Source: Beroe forskalii
Taxonomy: Eukaryota; Ctenophora; Nuda; Beroida; Beroidae
NCBI GenBank assembly: GCA_011033025.1
Contig: WFMF01000037.1
Location: 558,001-622,000, forward strand
Direction of reading: 5' to 3'
Length of the DNA stretch: 64,000 nucleotides
The notes under the pieces were generated by a model, which worked only from the letters and a program-made list of their open reading frames with translations, did no database searches and was not told the origin of the DNA. Below, one piece after another: positions 44,824-57,500 of the stretch. Both the position numbers and the translations under genes were made by a program. How positions within the stretch are numbered: the stretch's first letter is position 1; every line of letters starts with the position of its first letter.

Positions 44824-44999
44824 GATGTTACCCTACCCTCCGCCGCGCACGCAACGTTTTCCTAGTATGCAATACGACCCTCCAAACCTCCGAGTGTTGC
44901 GCGCAGGGATGGGAGAAATCCATCAAAAATTGGCCAAAAATTGATTAAAATTACGTTATATGTGAATATGATATCTCAGCAAGGCAGATGCCCGCACTT

Positions 45000-45500
45000 G
45001 TTCCTAAGCCCGCATACTGGCATACTGCATAGCACATAGGTGTGTGTACGCTACGCGCCGCGCGCAACCCACACAAGGGATGGGATATACGTGTTTAGCA
45101 AGCCCGCTTCCTAAGCCCGCATAGTATGTGTACGGTACCGCTGCGCGCAACCCACACAGGGATATACTTACTTGTTCCTAAGCCCGCATATGGCATAGGT
45201 TTGCTGATCTAACCAGCGCCCTGGTTTCGCGCACGGAGTGCGCGGCGCGGCACTAGCCAGGGGACGCCGTGTCTCGCGACACCCCTGGTTAGGGGAACGC
45301 ATAGGTGTGTGTACGCGCCGCGCCTTTCCCTACGGGACACTGGGGAATTGCGCGCCGCGCGAGCCACACAGGGATATACGTGTTTAGCAAATATACTTGC
45401 TAAACACGTATATCCCTGTGTGGCTCGCGCCGTAGGGAAGCGCGCGGCGCGTACACACACCTATGCGGGCTTAGGAAGGATATACGTGTTTAGCAAACAA
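45000..45500. repeat. GC-rich hairpin cluster with GCGCCGCGCG and GATATACGTGTTTAGCAA words
   Basis: The core is an inverted repeat with 34-bp perfect arms (45357-45390 and 45397-45430) around a 6-base loop. Outer partial arms (GCATAGGTGTGTGTACGCGC against its complement near 45446-45467) extend it, with a short extra piece on the left side. Copies of CACACAGGGATATAC and CTAAGCCCGCATA recur at 45000-45200. The frames on both strands are by-products. Confidence 0.8.
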
Positions 45501-46080
45501 GAATTGAGCCTGCAGTTGCAAGCGCAATTCTTGTTTGGCGCAATATTTTCGAATTTATTTTTCAACGTAACTGTGCACGACATGAATCAGTTTTGGGCCG
45601 AAAGTGCTGCGCGCAAATTTTGACCATTTCACTAATAAAACCATTTGTGAAAGTCCACGTTCAATTGATACCAAAATTTGCATAAGACAGCGTCTGTGAA
45701 AAAGAATAATCACATATGGAGATAAAAGGTAATACAGTTACAAATCCAAAATTTTAAATTCAATCATGAATTACAATTAAGCACAAACGTTTCAGTTTCA
45801 CAGCACGTTTAAAATTCGTTAAACTGGTTTTGGATGTTGATTACTACCATTAACAGCATTTAAATTTAAATTCAAGTCTCACATATTGCGATTATATTTA
45901 TATGATCATAATGGAAATTCTGATATTCAATCGTAGTCATAGTTAAACTGAAAGTTAAACCCGAAGAAATAGTAAGTAAAGTTCATGGTTGAGTTTTGAG
46001 TCATAACATCAGTATGAACTATGTAAGTATGAGTATTACAATGGGAAGGGATTTCAATCCTTTAACTCATCTAAATTCAT
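45501..46080. other. AT-rich intergenic DNA
   Basis: No feature apart from ACAAGAATTG...GCGCAATTCTTGT at 45499-45536, a hairpin related to the one at 14567-14630. Confidence 0.4.
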
Positions 46081-46084
46081 TTAA

Positions 46085-46690
46085 AGGCCCCCGAACGCAA
46101 AATTTTGACTTTGGCTAATTCTATAGATCTTAGGGCGTGAAGTACAATGTATTTTGTCCCACCCTCTAACTCTAATTAGTTTAGCTGCTATGAGTGATTG
46201 AAAATAGGTAGGGCAGCAGAGAATTCATGTTTACATACCATAATTTGAATAAACGGCAATCTTTGATGCCTCATAATAAGACTTCTGAACAATCAATTTT
46301 GACCTAAGTTTTTTTGGTGAGTGGGTCAAAACATTGTCTAGATGATAAAATGGTTGCCGAGTATGTTAAATCATTTTTACCGATGAATAATTGCATTTTA
46401 ATTTACCGCATGAATATCCACTGTTGCCCTATATATATTTTGTTAGAATAACACGTAACATGCACTGTAATGTGATACGTATCATCATCACGTACGGAGA
46501 AATATTCGCCGTACTACAGGGAAAATTCTGCTGCCCTTTGAGGAATTTCGTAACTAAATTAGCTATTAGCGGCTTGGAGCATCATATAGAAACCGGGTTT
46601 TCGCTCTTATTGTTGATATTTCACCTATAAGAACACATTCCACCATAAAAAATGGAAAATTAAAATTTGAAATTTCTCGGTCGGGGGCCT
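46085..46690. mobile_element. 606-bp TTAA-flanked MITE
   Basis: TTAA (46081-46084), then AGGCCCCCGA, is mirrored by TCGGGGGCCT and TTAA (46691-46694). The inverted ends are about 10 bp with weak continuation. No coding potential is evident. It lies about 370 bases downstream of the ZFC3H1 stop codon. Confidence 0.7.
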
Positions 46691-46694
46691 TTAA

Positions 46695-47063
46695 ATGTTA
46701 TCATCCGACAGTGATTTTCAATACCAATGAAATTAAAAATAATGGTGTTGAGTGTATCAGTATAGTATAAAAGTATTGTAATAGTATAATTCTCCCAAAA
46801 ATAAAATTAAAAAATCATCATACATGATAATTGTGTCTGATTGTCTCAGACAGAGAATACGGAAGTCTGATGATTATCCTTTAATGAAACCATACTTCAG
46901 GTAAAATATACTCCCTACTAATTATAAACTAACGTTGGTGATTAAACCTGTACGATAAAAATGAAAGTGAAACAATATCAATTATCATCGGGATTTTAGT
47001 AAACAAAACTTAAATTAGAATAAACAATTGTCCTTGTTAATGTTTGATGACGGATGAGTAGAG
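46695..47063. other. Probable ZFC3H1 3' UTR and downstream region
   Basis: AT-rich sequence following the minus-strand stop at 47064-47066. I do not see a clear AATAAA on the minus strand. Confidence 0.35.
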
Positions 47064-50000
47064 TCAAACAATGGGTTTCAGTGCGATGCCTTTGTCACTT
47101 GCTCTCTGCAATGCCCACTCACAGAATTCAAGCTGATCCGTTGATTCTTTCATATTCCTTAGCTCGAATAGCACTGCCTGAAAAATCATGGCTGTAAAGT
47201 TGATTTTCATAGTGCAAGGTTTTATCGATAACCCATGTTTCCACATGCAACTTTTCGCATATTTGCCCAAAAAAGTCATAAGCACAACCCTGAGCGAATG
47301 GTATTCACCTGAAGTAAAAGACGGGAGTTGAGAGGAAGAGTAGTTATCGCTTCTCTGGCAATGTGCCGAGTCTCCAGCACAGAATTACACCTTTCAGACA
47401 CCCCCAGCAACCTGAGAGTAGAGAGGTCTTTACCTCATAGAGATGTTATTCTTCATGGCCTTAGCATTAACATGAAGTCAACCTTGCCTTTCATTTTCAA
47501 ACAGATTCTTGAAAATTTAGACTGAATTATTTGAAGGACGCTTACCTTGACCAAAGAATTGGACAATCTGGATTGTCTTTGAGAACCTCTTTGATGATCT
47601 GTGTCGTTGACAGTGGATTGCATTGACTGAGCATTTCACTGTGTCTGAAACGAATTGATAACTTATTTATGATTCCACTGATGTCACAGTACCTAGTCTA
47701 TAAATACAATTATTAATGCTTATCAGCCAACAGCTCTAGTCTCTATAATAGAGGTCTTAAGTCGGTCCAAACACGATAAATACAATTTGAAATCAAATGA
47801 ATCAATCCACTTACCGGATCAGAAGGTGCTTATTTTTCCTATAAGACAAGAGAAATGTGGACGCCTCTCTAAACTTATCTTCCGATGTTGCGCAGTGTGA
47901 GAGTAACTTAGTGAGGACCTAGACGAGAGGTTCAGCGTGCCCTAGCGGTCATGTGACACAAACAAACAGACTTTCAGTGTTACAAACGGACTTTCTTACA
48001 CACAGACAATTAGAGGACAGTCTGAGACGCGTAACAGGTTGTAAGGAGACGAGGTTTCATCCTTGGCGTATTATATCGGAGCCTTTTTTCATTCATTTGT
48101 TCTAAAAAGTATATCATCAGGGTCATTATTCTAAATAAGTTGTTTTTCTAAAACCTCCCTTCACTTCTTTTCTTTTCTTTTCTTTACTTTAATATTTACG
48201 TTGTCTTTCTGCTTTTATTTCTATTCTATTTTTGCTTTCTCTTTTTTCTGCTTTTTTTCTCTTTTTTTGCTTTATCTTTTATTTTTTTTGCTCATTTTGA
48301 TGTCATTTCTCTGATTGTAAACATATCAAAACGAACATTCAATGATAATTCTATGTTTGAGTATTGCTATTTGCCTTAGTGGTTGTCAATTATATTCAGT
48401 ACTTTTTACCAGCAATATGTCTTGTTTGGTTGCTTCTCGTCGACCTCTGTAACACGAAACACAATCTTACCGCCTGTTTCGTTGCAGTTCATCACCAATG
48501 AGAGAAGTTAATAAGTTAGGAGGGAGTAATAAACAAGGGGATAATTTTACAACCTACGTCTCAGATTCAAATTAAAAAAACATGATTTAATATTTCGAAA
48601 AAGATATGGCCATGAAAAAATGAGTTTGAAATCAAAGCATTTTAAGAATGAAATGGAACCGATTGGGCAGGAAAACCACTGATATGTGGACTTATATACC
48701 GATACCAGGTCGGCAGGTAGAACCTGGTTGTGGAACGAGAAGTCGTCAGTGGAAAGTGTGGGCACGGACTTCAGGCAGTGAGACACTTCGCTCTGTAGAA
48801 CGTCCACCAAGCTGGAATCTTCTTTAACTGCTCCTTCCAACACTTGTAAATACCTGTAAAGGACAGACACACGACTACCAATGGGTTTTGGGATGAAGAG
48901 TTAATAGATAAGGGGGATGACACAGATATACCAAAGTACTCCACTTATTAATAAGGGCCGGACTACTTGAACCTGTATCACCGCCCTTAAATCCATCATA
49001 TTGATGAGTTGACAGTAGATTTTATTTCAGAAATGACAATATATCAGTTTTACTCGCCTGTTCCACAAGATCTGCGCCCCCTTAGTGGTGGGTTCCATTC
49101 CGATGCCGTGTCGTATGGCGTTGAGTTGCTCGGATGTCGGGAAGACAGTCGCTAGTCGGGTGGAGTAGAGTTTGTACTGGAGGACGGGGTCTGGGGCAGA
49201 GAGACTGGCTACCAGGCCGTAGCACAGGACCAGCCAGGTACGGTGGATTCCTTGGGAGAGGGTGGAGTACTCGGGCTTTACTCGCGCTCCTATGGTTACT
49301 CCAAGGACTTCCCTGAAGGATATTAACAAGTGAAATAAGTCCTTACTGCTCATCGAATCATCGTGTCCGGCACAACATGCAATGCTGTACAATGATTGCA
49401 GCGCAAATAAGCTGCCTTAAGATAAGCACTGCATTAAAAGTTTCCCTGTACAACTGTAGTGTGTTCTCGGACGAGACACCGGACAGGATTCTGACCAGAT
49501 CACGAGCAAAGGACAGAGCCATGTCGGGGTGGTCCTTATCAATAGCTGTCTGCATCTGAAGTGGGATATGAAACACATGAAGATGTGGTGCCGATGATTT
49601 GCAAAAATAAGTAAAAATTAAATCAAGCAATGTAAAGTTATATCGAATAATATTCGCAGTAAAACTAGAACTGAAGTAGACCTTCACTTTCTCCGTGAAA
49701 GAAAGTATATTATCATCTGTATAAAAGTAAGTTTCGGCCAAGGAACGTCTGGTTCCACCCAGCCACCATGCTCAATAATGTCCTCCATAAGCTCAAACAA
49801 ATCTGGTCGTCTTTCTGTCACCTGAAATCGTTACAATTCGATAATAAGGATGGATCATGGATAGAGACATGGCGATGATTACCAACAATCCAGGAAAATA
49901 CGAAAGCAAAATCCCCAAGTTTCATGAATCGTGAGTCACTTAGGGAACGAAAATTATACCCCAACCTCAGAGAGGTAGTTGATAGCCTCCTCTTCTCCCT

Positions 50001-51529
50001 TTTCCTTGGCAAGCAGCACAGCGAAGAGTCTGTGAAGTGACAGCAAGCACTCCACATCATGTACTACTTCCCCGGCTCTGGCTATCAGTTCAAGAATAGC
50101 TGGAATCTTGGAGACAGACAGGCTATCCTGGATGGTTACCAGGCCAGGGTTGTCTAGCAGCTGTCTGCTTTGCTGGGTAGACAGGTATTGCTGTATGAAC
50201 CACACCTGGGTACAGACAACGAGTAATTATCAGTTGAAATGACCGAAACTGCCGACTCTTGAAAATTCTTCGGGAGGGCATTTTTTGAAAAAGATGCCAT
50301 TCAAGAAGGGGGCGGTTCGGATGCTATGGCTAATGACTGTTATTTATGTTCGCGATATTGAAGGGGTCGAAGTGAAAAGTACTGAGAAAAGTGATAGTGA
50401 GTAATCTAAATCTTGGCTGTATAATCACATACGTCGCGATAGCAATGAGTAAGTGATCAGGATCAGTCGATAGAAGTCCAGATGATGATGTAAATATTTG
50501 CTATTGCGACGAATGTGATTATACAGCCAAGATTTATAGTGTATAATACCAGATACTCATCTTACCGTATGATCATCGGTTAGGTTGGCAAAATTCTCAA
50601 ATATTTTGCGGAAGTGCTGATCTGTAGAATGACCAGAATGATGGATTAGGTATAGCTTATCTTTCAAAAGTTCTCCGTAACAGTCTTTATCAGTTTCCTT
50701 CGTCAGATCTGAAGAGATTTTTAATTTGCATGTTCAGAGTGACAAGAAATGCCAAATACTCAAATAAAATTGACCGACCCTCTAAGAACCATTTTTTATT
50801 GTTATTTAATTTCAATGTACATATTCAGACTGAAAAAGTAGTTCCATCTAACTAACCACAAATCTGCAGAGCGGAGTCGAGGGCCGCCAGCCTCTCGGGG
50901 AGGGTGGTTAGTTTGGGGGCGAGGTTGCGCCACAGCAGAGGGGAGGGTGCTAGTTTCAGGGCTTGGTTGTAGAGTCCAGTCAGGGTGGAGGTCGGCACCA
51001 CTGAGGACTTGACACGCAGATACTCCGACCATAACTCCTGAGGAGACGGTGACGAAGGGGGTGACGGAGAAATCATACGATTAAATTATGCTTTTTCCAT
51101 TTGTATGATAATAAATTAATCAAAGTAGATCCCTATATTCTTTTAAGTGTTGATACTTCAAACATGGGATGGATGGGAACATTTCCTCCACACATACCGG
51201 GCTGTGTTTGTTGGCTTGCAGGGCCTTGCTGAGAGTCCCCACCACGACCCCCACGTCAGCCCCTCTGGCTGTCTGGCACTGAGCCAGGTCCAGCCAGCTG
51301 CTCACTGACAGGGGCTCGGCTTGGCACTGCTGCGTGAGTGCCATCTCAGACATACTGGCACAGTACCGGACACCCGTCACCTTCTCATACTTAGTAGGCT
51401 GACTGGTGCCACTCTCCGCAGTGTTGTAGTGGTCGAGTTTGTCTTTGAGTTTACTCGTGTCACAGGCGTTGTAGGAGGAGTAGAAGGAGGGGGGAGTGTA
51501 CTTCGTGTTGATGTAGTGGTACTCACGAG
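47064..51529 (-). CDS. ZFC3H1: ZFC3H1 C-terminal helical-repeat (HAT/TPR-like) exons
   Basis: Twelve exons encode tandem helical hairpins: SSWLDLAQCQTARGADVGVV, LWSEYLRVKSSVVPTSTLTG, LYNQALKLAPSPLLWRNLAP, LWNRYLQVLEGAV, and the final REAITTLPLNSRLLLQ plus AVLFELRNMKESTDQLEFCE, ending GIALKPIV and stop. Each aligns in order with the vertebrate repeats, for example the LHRLYQRALQKLPLCASLW to DQLLFEAS end. The exon at 49058-49312 ends AACAG|GCGAGT, and the next exon completes the codon exactly, so this intron uses a GC donor. Confidence 0.88.
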
Positions 51530-54500
51530 CTGAAACGAGTTTTGTATAAAGCAAACACAAGGATTTATCTTTCATAGGCGTCTTATTCGTACGATAAAGT
51601 TCAAAATCATCAAAATAGGAAAAAATAAAATAACGAAATTTCAATGGCCGTGTCTTCTAATAATTCTAACCTCTTTCCGTTCGCAGAGAGTTGAGATGAG
51701 CGCAGAAGAGAATATTCATGTCTTCTTCAGAAAGGTTTTTGTGAGTTTCTTCGAACTTCTTGACTTCTGACATTGAGACACCAGCGCTGATACACAGATC
51801 TGTTCTGAGCTGAGGTCCACTTGCTCTGATGGTAACAGAGAGGTGCTGCCTGTAGTAGAGGAACAGTTTTGAGTAAAGTTTTAAGATTCATTTGACTGAT
51901 ATGTAATATTATCAAAAACCTTCACGTCAACAAACATGGCACAATCTTGTGCGTTAAAAATTAATATCGTGGATTCTTTCTCTCCATTTTTTCATCAGTC
52001 CTCAGAAAAGTGAACCAACCTATTGCAGGACTTGTCAAAGCACTTTCCATGAAGGTCGTGTGGGCAGATTGGAATCTCTGGACGGAGATTGTGAGAGAAA
52101 GTAGGGCTGGTTAGGTGGTATTGGGCCTTGATTCGGTAGTACGGACTGAACCTGATTAGAAAATGAGGGTACATTTTGGGATCGATGCATCGACAGAAAA
52201 ATAACATGCAATTTTACACCAAATCGGAGGGATGGAGAAAGAACTACGCTCCCTACGACATAATATAACTGGCGAGCTGTACTTCAATACGTCTCGTTAA
52301 AAGTAAAAACAGTCACCTGTAAGATCTGAAGAGAGTCAGAGGGCTCTTGTATGCAGTGAACTTTGAGGCTGGCTGCAGAACCTCTGATTTACCACGCTTC
52401 GTTCTCCTCTTGAATTCGATGTCTGATTTAGTGGATGCATCAACACGAGGCAATGGCTTGAGAGGAAACAAGGGCTTGCAGTACTCCAGGATCATTTCAG
52501 CAGAGGAGAGAATCTCCTGCTCAGCTGACTTGTCTGACTCCTCCTCCCCACTTGACGCCTCGTCTTGAGATGTTGCAGCTGTCTCCTGTTCCTCCTCCTC
52601 CTCCTCAGACTCGTCAGGACCGTGCTTACTGCTCGCATCACTGCCCAGCTCGCCTGGTTCCAACTCGTCTGAAGTGGAGTCTCCACCATCTTCAGTCTTA
52701 GAGGCTGGAACATCAGGCAACGGTTTAGAACAAGGTGCTTCGCTGTTATTAATCTCCATAGCTTCAAATGTACCGCTGTTGGTTTCCTTTTTAGAGTCAC
52801 TCGTAACCTCCATGACTGCCGGCTGGGACTCTGACTTGGGAGATCCTGCCGAAAACACAGGACCTGGATCTTCTGATCCACCACGATTGTCGGTCATGAT
52901 GATACCAGTCGGGGGGACGTCTGTCAGACCAAAGTCCGCAGACTCCTCTGCAGAAACGTGTTCTGTTGAGGTGTCTTCTGGGGAGGGAGTGTCCGAAACA
53001 GAGGGGGTGTCAACATTCTCTGTCTGCAGCCTTTTTCAACCTGAAATATGTGGAGTTCAAGCTCATTCCAAAGCACTGCACTAGAATGAATGTTTTCATG
53101 GAATAATATGCTCCTTGTTTTAGGATGTAATTGAATGAATAATAATATTACGGGCTTCGTTGCTGTCAATAGAAATTGCAGTTCTGCACCAAAAAGGCTT
53201 GTAAACTAACCGTTGATTTTCCTCCCACATTTCCGGACTATTGATCCGCAGCACTAGATCTTGTAAGTCTCCGCTCTTCACTTTCAACTCATTCAGGCAC
53301 GTGCTCCGTCTCTGATCCAAGCTCTTCATGATCTGAGAGCTCCTCCGGACTATTTCCTGAGCCCGAGTCAGCTGCACCGGTGAGACTCTTCACTTTCTCA
53401 GCGTGTTTCACATGTTCTTCCTGCTGCTGGTTCCGCTTTATCGTGTACTGCACTAGTCGCTGCTCTAGCTGCGCTATCTGGTAACTTAACGTGTTCTTCT
53501 CCCGAGTCAACTTTTCCGTAACCAGGTCCTCTGAAACAGGCAGGGTAGGGGCCACGAGAAAGCGGAATTTAAAATAGTCCAATCACGGGACGATGCTTTT
53601 ATACTTTTCTTTTTAGCGAATATTAAATTTCCCTGTTTTTTGTAATTAAAATCAGGCGAATGATGTTTATTTTTTGTGAGCTACTGGATGGTGGGCCTCA
53701 CCTTGGCTTGCAGGATCCGACGCTCTGGCAGTTTGGGACTTCACAGGGGTGGTAGGTGTGCCATCACTTTCACTTTCACTGTCTGAGTTACCCAGCGTGA
53801 TTATCATAGGAGTGCAAATGTGAATAGTCAAGGGGATTTTATCTGAATTTTGCATCCAAACCGTTATTGTCAGAAATTGTATCGAACCATGGAAAAATCT
53901 GAATGGAAGTTCATGCATGAATGCTTAATCCACCTATCATAGGTTTTACTTTTGGAGTGATTCTTTTTGCTAGTTTCTCCTTTTCTGTCTGGGCATCCAG
54001 ACTAAGTTTACTATCCTTCTGAGGCATCCTCAGGTCCACATCTACCAACAACCTGGAAATGATCTTCCTCGTACTTTCATTACTTCTCTTGATCGCTTCT
54101 GGAGTCAAAGTGTCAATACTTCGCGGCATCAGACTCTCCAGCCCATCTCCTAACTTATTGCTCTGATGGGGACTGAAGGAGGATCCCTGGAGGCTCACTG
54201 CAGTTGAGGATGTGTCAGAGGAGGGCTTCTTCTCGGTGGAAGACTTCACTTCAGTCTGTAGCTCTGTGGGCGGAGGACTCGGTCGAGGGGTAGAGTTGTT
54301 GGAGCTGTCACGCGTTTTAAGCTTAACCAATGGCAGGTTACTTTTCTTCTCCTGAAAGGAATGAAAATATAAGTAAGGTAATGGGATTTGGTACACCTAA
54401 ACTAAGGATATAATTTTCTGATATGAACGATTTCCATTCATTTTTCATTCCTGTATTCTGTAATGCAGATCTACTAACATTTCTATTAAATATTTCTATT

Positions 54501-57500
54501 CCATATTAATGGTAGAAAGCTGATATATCGCTTATACTTTAGCAGGCCCAACGGGCTTGCTAGTGTCTCATAAAGTCAAACTCACCGAACTCACTACGTT
54601 GGAAGGGACTTCCTCCTCGGTTTTCTTGGACACAGGAGCCCGACTTTCAGACTCCTTGATTCCCTTTCTGATCATAGACTGCAAAGCAGTTCCCTCATAC
54701 TATCCAAATCGTCTTCACTTGTTGTACGCCGTCTTTCTAACTTACTATTTCGTGTTTTACTTTCATTTTCCATGTCGGTTACAGGAATTGGTTCTGGGTC
54801 TTTTTTCTTTGAAACCGGGCCTTCTTCAACGGGGGCCGGCTCGTTCGTTTTACTTTTCACTGGTTTGGAGCCCTTCACAATGATCTTCTTGATTCGCTTA
54901 TTCTTTACAACTGGTTGGGGTGCTTTTTCTGGAATGCTTTCTGGCTTTGTTGATGCTGTTTCCTTGAATGTGCTTTTGAACTTCGCATCACTGGTTTTTA
55001 ACTGACCAACCTGAACGACCAATTTTAAAACTTGGACAGAAATGTTGGGAAAACTTGAGGCACTTCCAGTGACAGACATCAGTCCGCCACGGACTCTAGC
55101 GGACTGCTGGCGGACATTCGCGGACTCTGCCAATGCTCGCCAGCTGCCCGCCAACTTTTTTCTCGCGGACTCCGCGATTGTCCACCAGCTTCTTGGCAGA
55201 CACTCAGCGGACATTCGCAAACAACCCGGGAGGGGCGGGGCGGGCTGGTGGACAATTTGGAGCAACATTTTAAACACGAGTACTTGTTCGCTAGCCACGA
55301 CGAACAATTGTACGCCAGCAAGCGGATGATTGTCCTTGGCGGACAACTGTGAACGTCTTAATTTACCGTCTAGTTGGGGGAGGAAAATTAAGCGCCTGCA
55401 TACGAAAACAACGGACAACAATATGCGCCGGCTGGCGTAATCCTTGTTATAAAACGTTTTCTTCAAAACCATTAGTCCAAATATGCCAATATAGTGCACA
55501 GCAAAGTTTACCTCGTTTACGTTATTTAAAAGAAATTTACTTCGATAGCTATCTGATTGACGTAAATTATCCATTTGAATTATTATATGGTCCTCGACCA
55601 AGCCGTCGAAGCTGGCGTTAAGGGTATGGATGGATTAAGCCCGGATCATTGAGCCCGTGGAACAACTCCGTTGGTGAACAACTCCGTTGGTGAACCAACC
55701 CATACACCTCTAATAGATAAGACATTGGATTACAAAGTCTCGGCTCCGCCTTAAAAATGTAAGTTGCGGTATACGCACTGTCAAGAGGGACTTACACGCA
55801 GCGTTATACGCTGCAACTTAAGGGGTCGATACACCCCTCCAAATTGTCTCCAAATTGTCCGCCATTCCACGGCGGACTCCGCTAACGTCCGCCGGGTGTC
55901 TGCGAATGTCCACCAAGTGTCAGCCAAAAAGTTGGCGACACTGGCGAACATCGGCGAAATCCGCGAGAAGAAAAAGTTGGCAGACAGCTGGCAGAGTCTG
56001 CAAACAGTCCAAGAACATCTGCTAGAGTCCGGTGAGGACAAATTTTCGCTAACGGAAGTGCGAAACTGATCATAAATTCCAACAAAATATGTCACGGACA
56101 ACACCCAATGAATGTAGGGTATTCGTGCCAGATTAAAATCCACGGCAGCAGAGACAACACATACCTGCACCTCATCTGGCGCATCCTGTTGGATCGTTAT
56201 CTTAATCTCCTTTGGGGATATTGCCTTATCTGGAACAGCTTTCTGAGAATGGGAAAGAGAATTAAAAATTCCTAAATATCTCACTTTTGTCACTTGTGGT
56301 TGTGGTAGTGAATTCAGTAATATTCGTATGAATTGAAATATTTGAAATTGCCAAATGATGTGCTGTACGTTGCTTTAACGAAGTCAGATTTTCAGGCCTT
56401 CCACCAGGCGTGCGTGCCGTATAGTAGTTTACCTTGTCAGACGTTTGAACAAGTTCTGACATCTGGAAGAATGTTTGTAAGCGTTTCTTCCTCATCAACT
56501 GCTTTTCTTCCAAGTTTTTGTCTTTCTTGCTATCGATTAACGAGGCATGACTGGAGCCTGGTTTTAGGAACTTAGAAAGTCTCGAATAAGAGAACATCTG
56601 AGGCGGCAATTTGGAGTTGGCATCATTGTGAATCAACCATTCATTCTCTTCTGGGTCGAAGTACAACTCTTGCTTCAGAATCTCATGACTGAAAACAGGA
56701 CAACAGATAAGGTCAATCTAATAAATAGTCATCATTGCTTACAGTTGTGATATATGACAGTTATGCACGATAATTATGCAAACAGGGGCCTGTATATTAC
56801 ATCGGTCGAACGAATGATATTTGATCGATCGATCGAACCATTTGTTGAACATGCATCTAATTTTGGAAGGAAATATGATGATCTTACGGTTCCACTCGAC
56901 ATTGTCGCGCCCGAACACGTGCTCTTTTCTGTTGCCGTTTAGTCTTGTAAAACTCTTTGAACGATTCTTCGTTTACTTCGGGGAGAACTCTGACAAGATC
57001 TAACACCTCATTCAGTGTGAAAGATGGGCCACATTTCTTACGCTTACTGTTCCGTCTAACAAGCGGCTCATCTTGGTCCTCCTTTTTGCAGATCATTTCC
57101 CGGCTTCGTTGCCTCATTTTTATCATCAGACTTCTTTTCTGTCAACACTTCAGTATCTGAAACAAATTACTGAATAAGATAAATTTCACCAGAAACGCAC
57201 ACGATTTAACCTAAGTTGCAGGATGGCAATCAGCTAAGACCCCATCAAAACTTGACAGCCATGCGTATCCGGTTATGTTCAGAGAACGCAAATGCAACGC
57301 AGTGCGCGCACTAATTGCAAAATCTGCGCATTTTTCACACCCTCTGATCAATGTAATATCCTCGCGCCGTACACGAACTAAATAATTTTGGGAGACCGCC
57401 CCACAATACAAGTACATTCCAGGAATTCTACGATTGGCGTTAATTACTTCTACGACATTCTAGCACTTACGCAAAGGATTGATTACTATTGATGCAGCAT

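Noticed and set aside
52347-53084. Plus-strand and second minus-strand frames over 52.3-53.1 kb
   Set aside because: They are shadows of the ZFC3H1 Ser/Glu-rich exon. Only the frame leading into FRSYR|FSPYYR is conserved.
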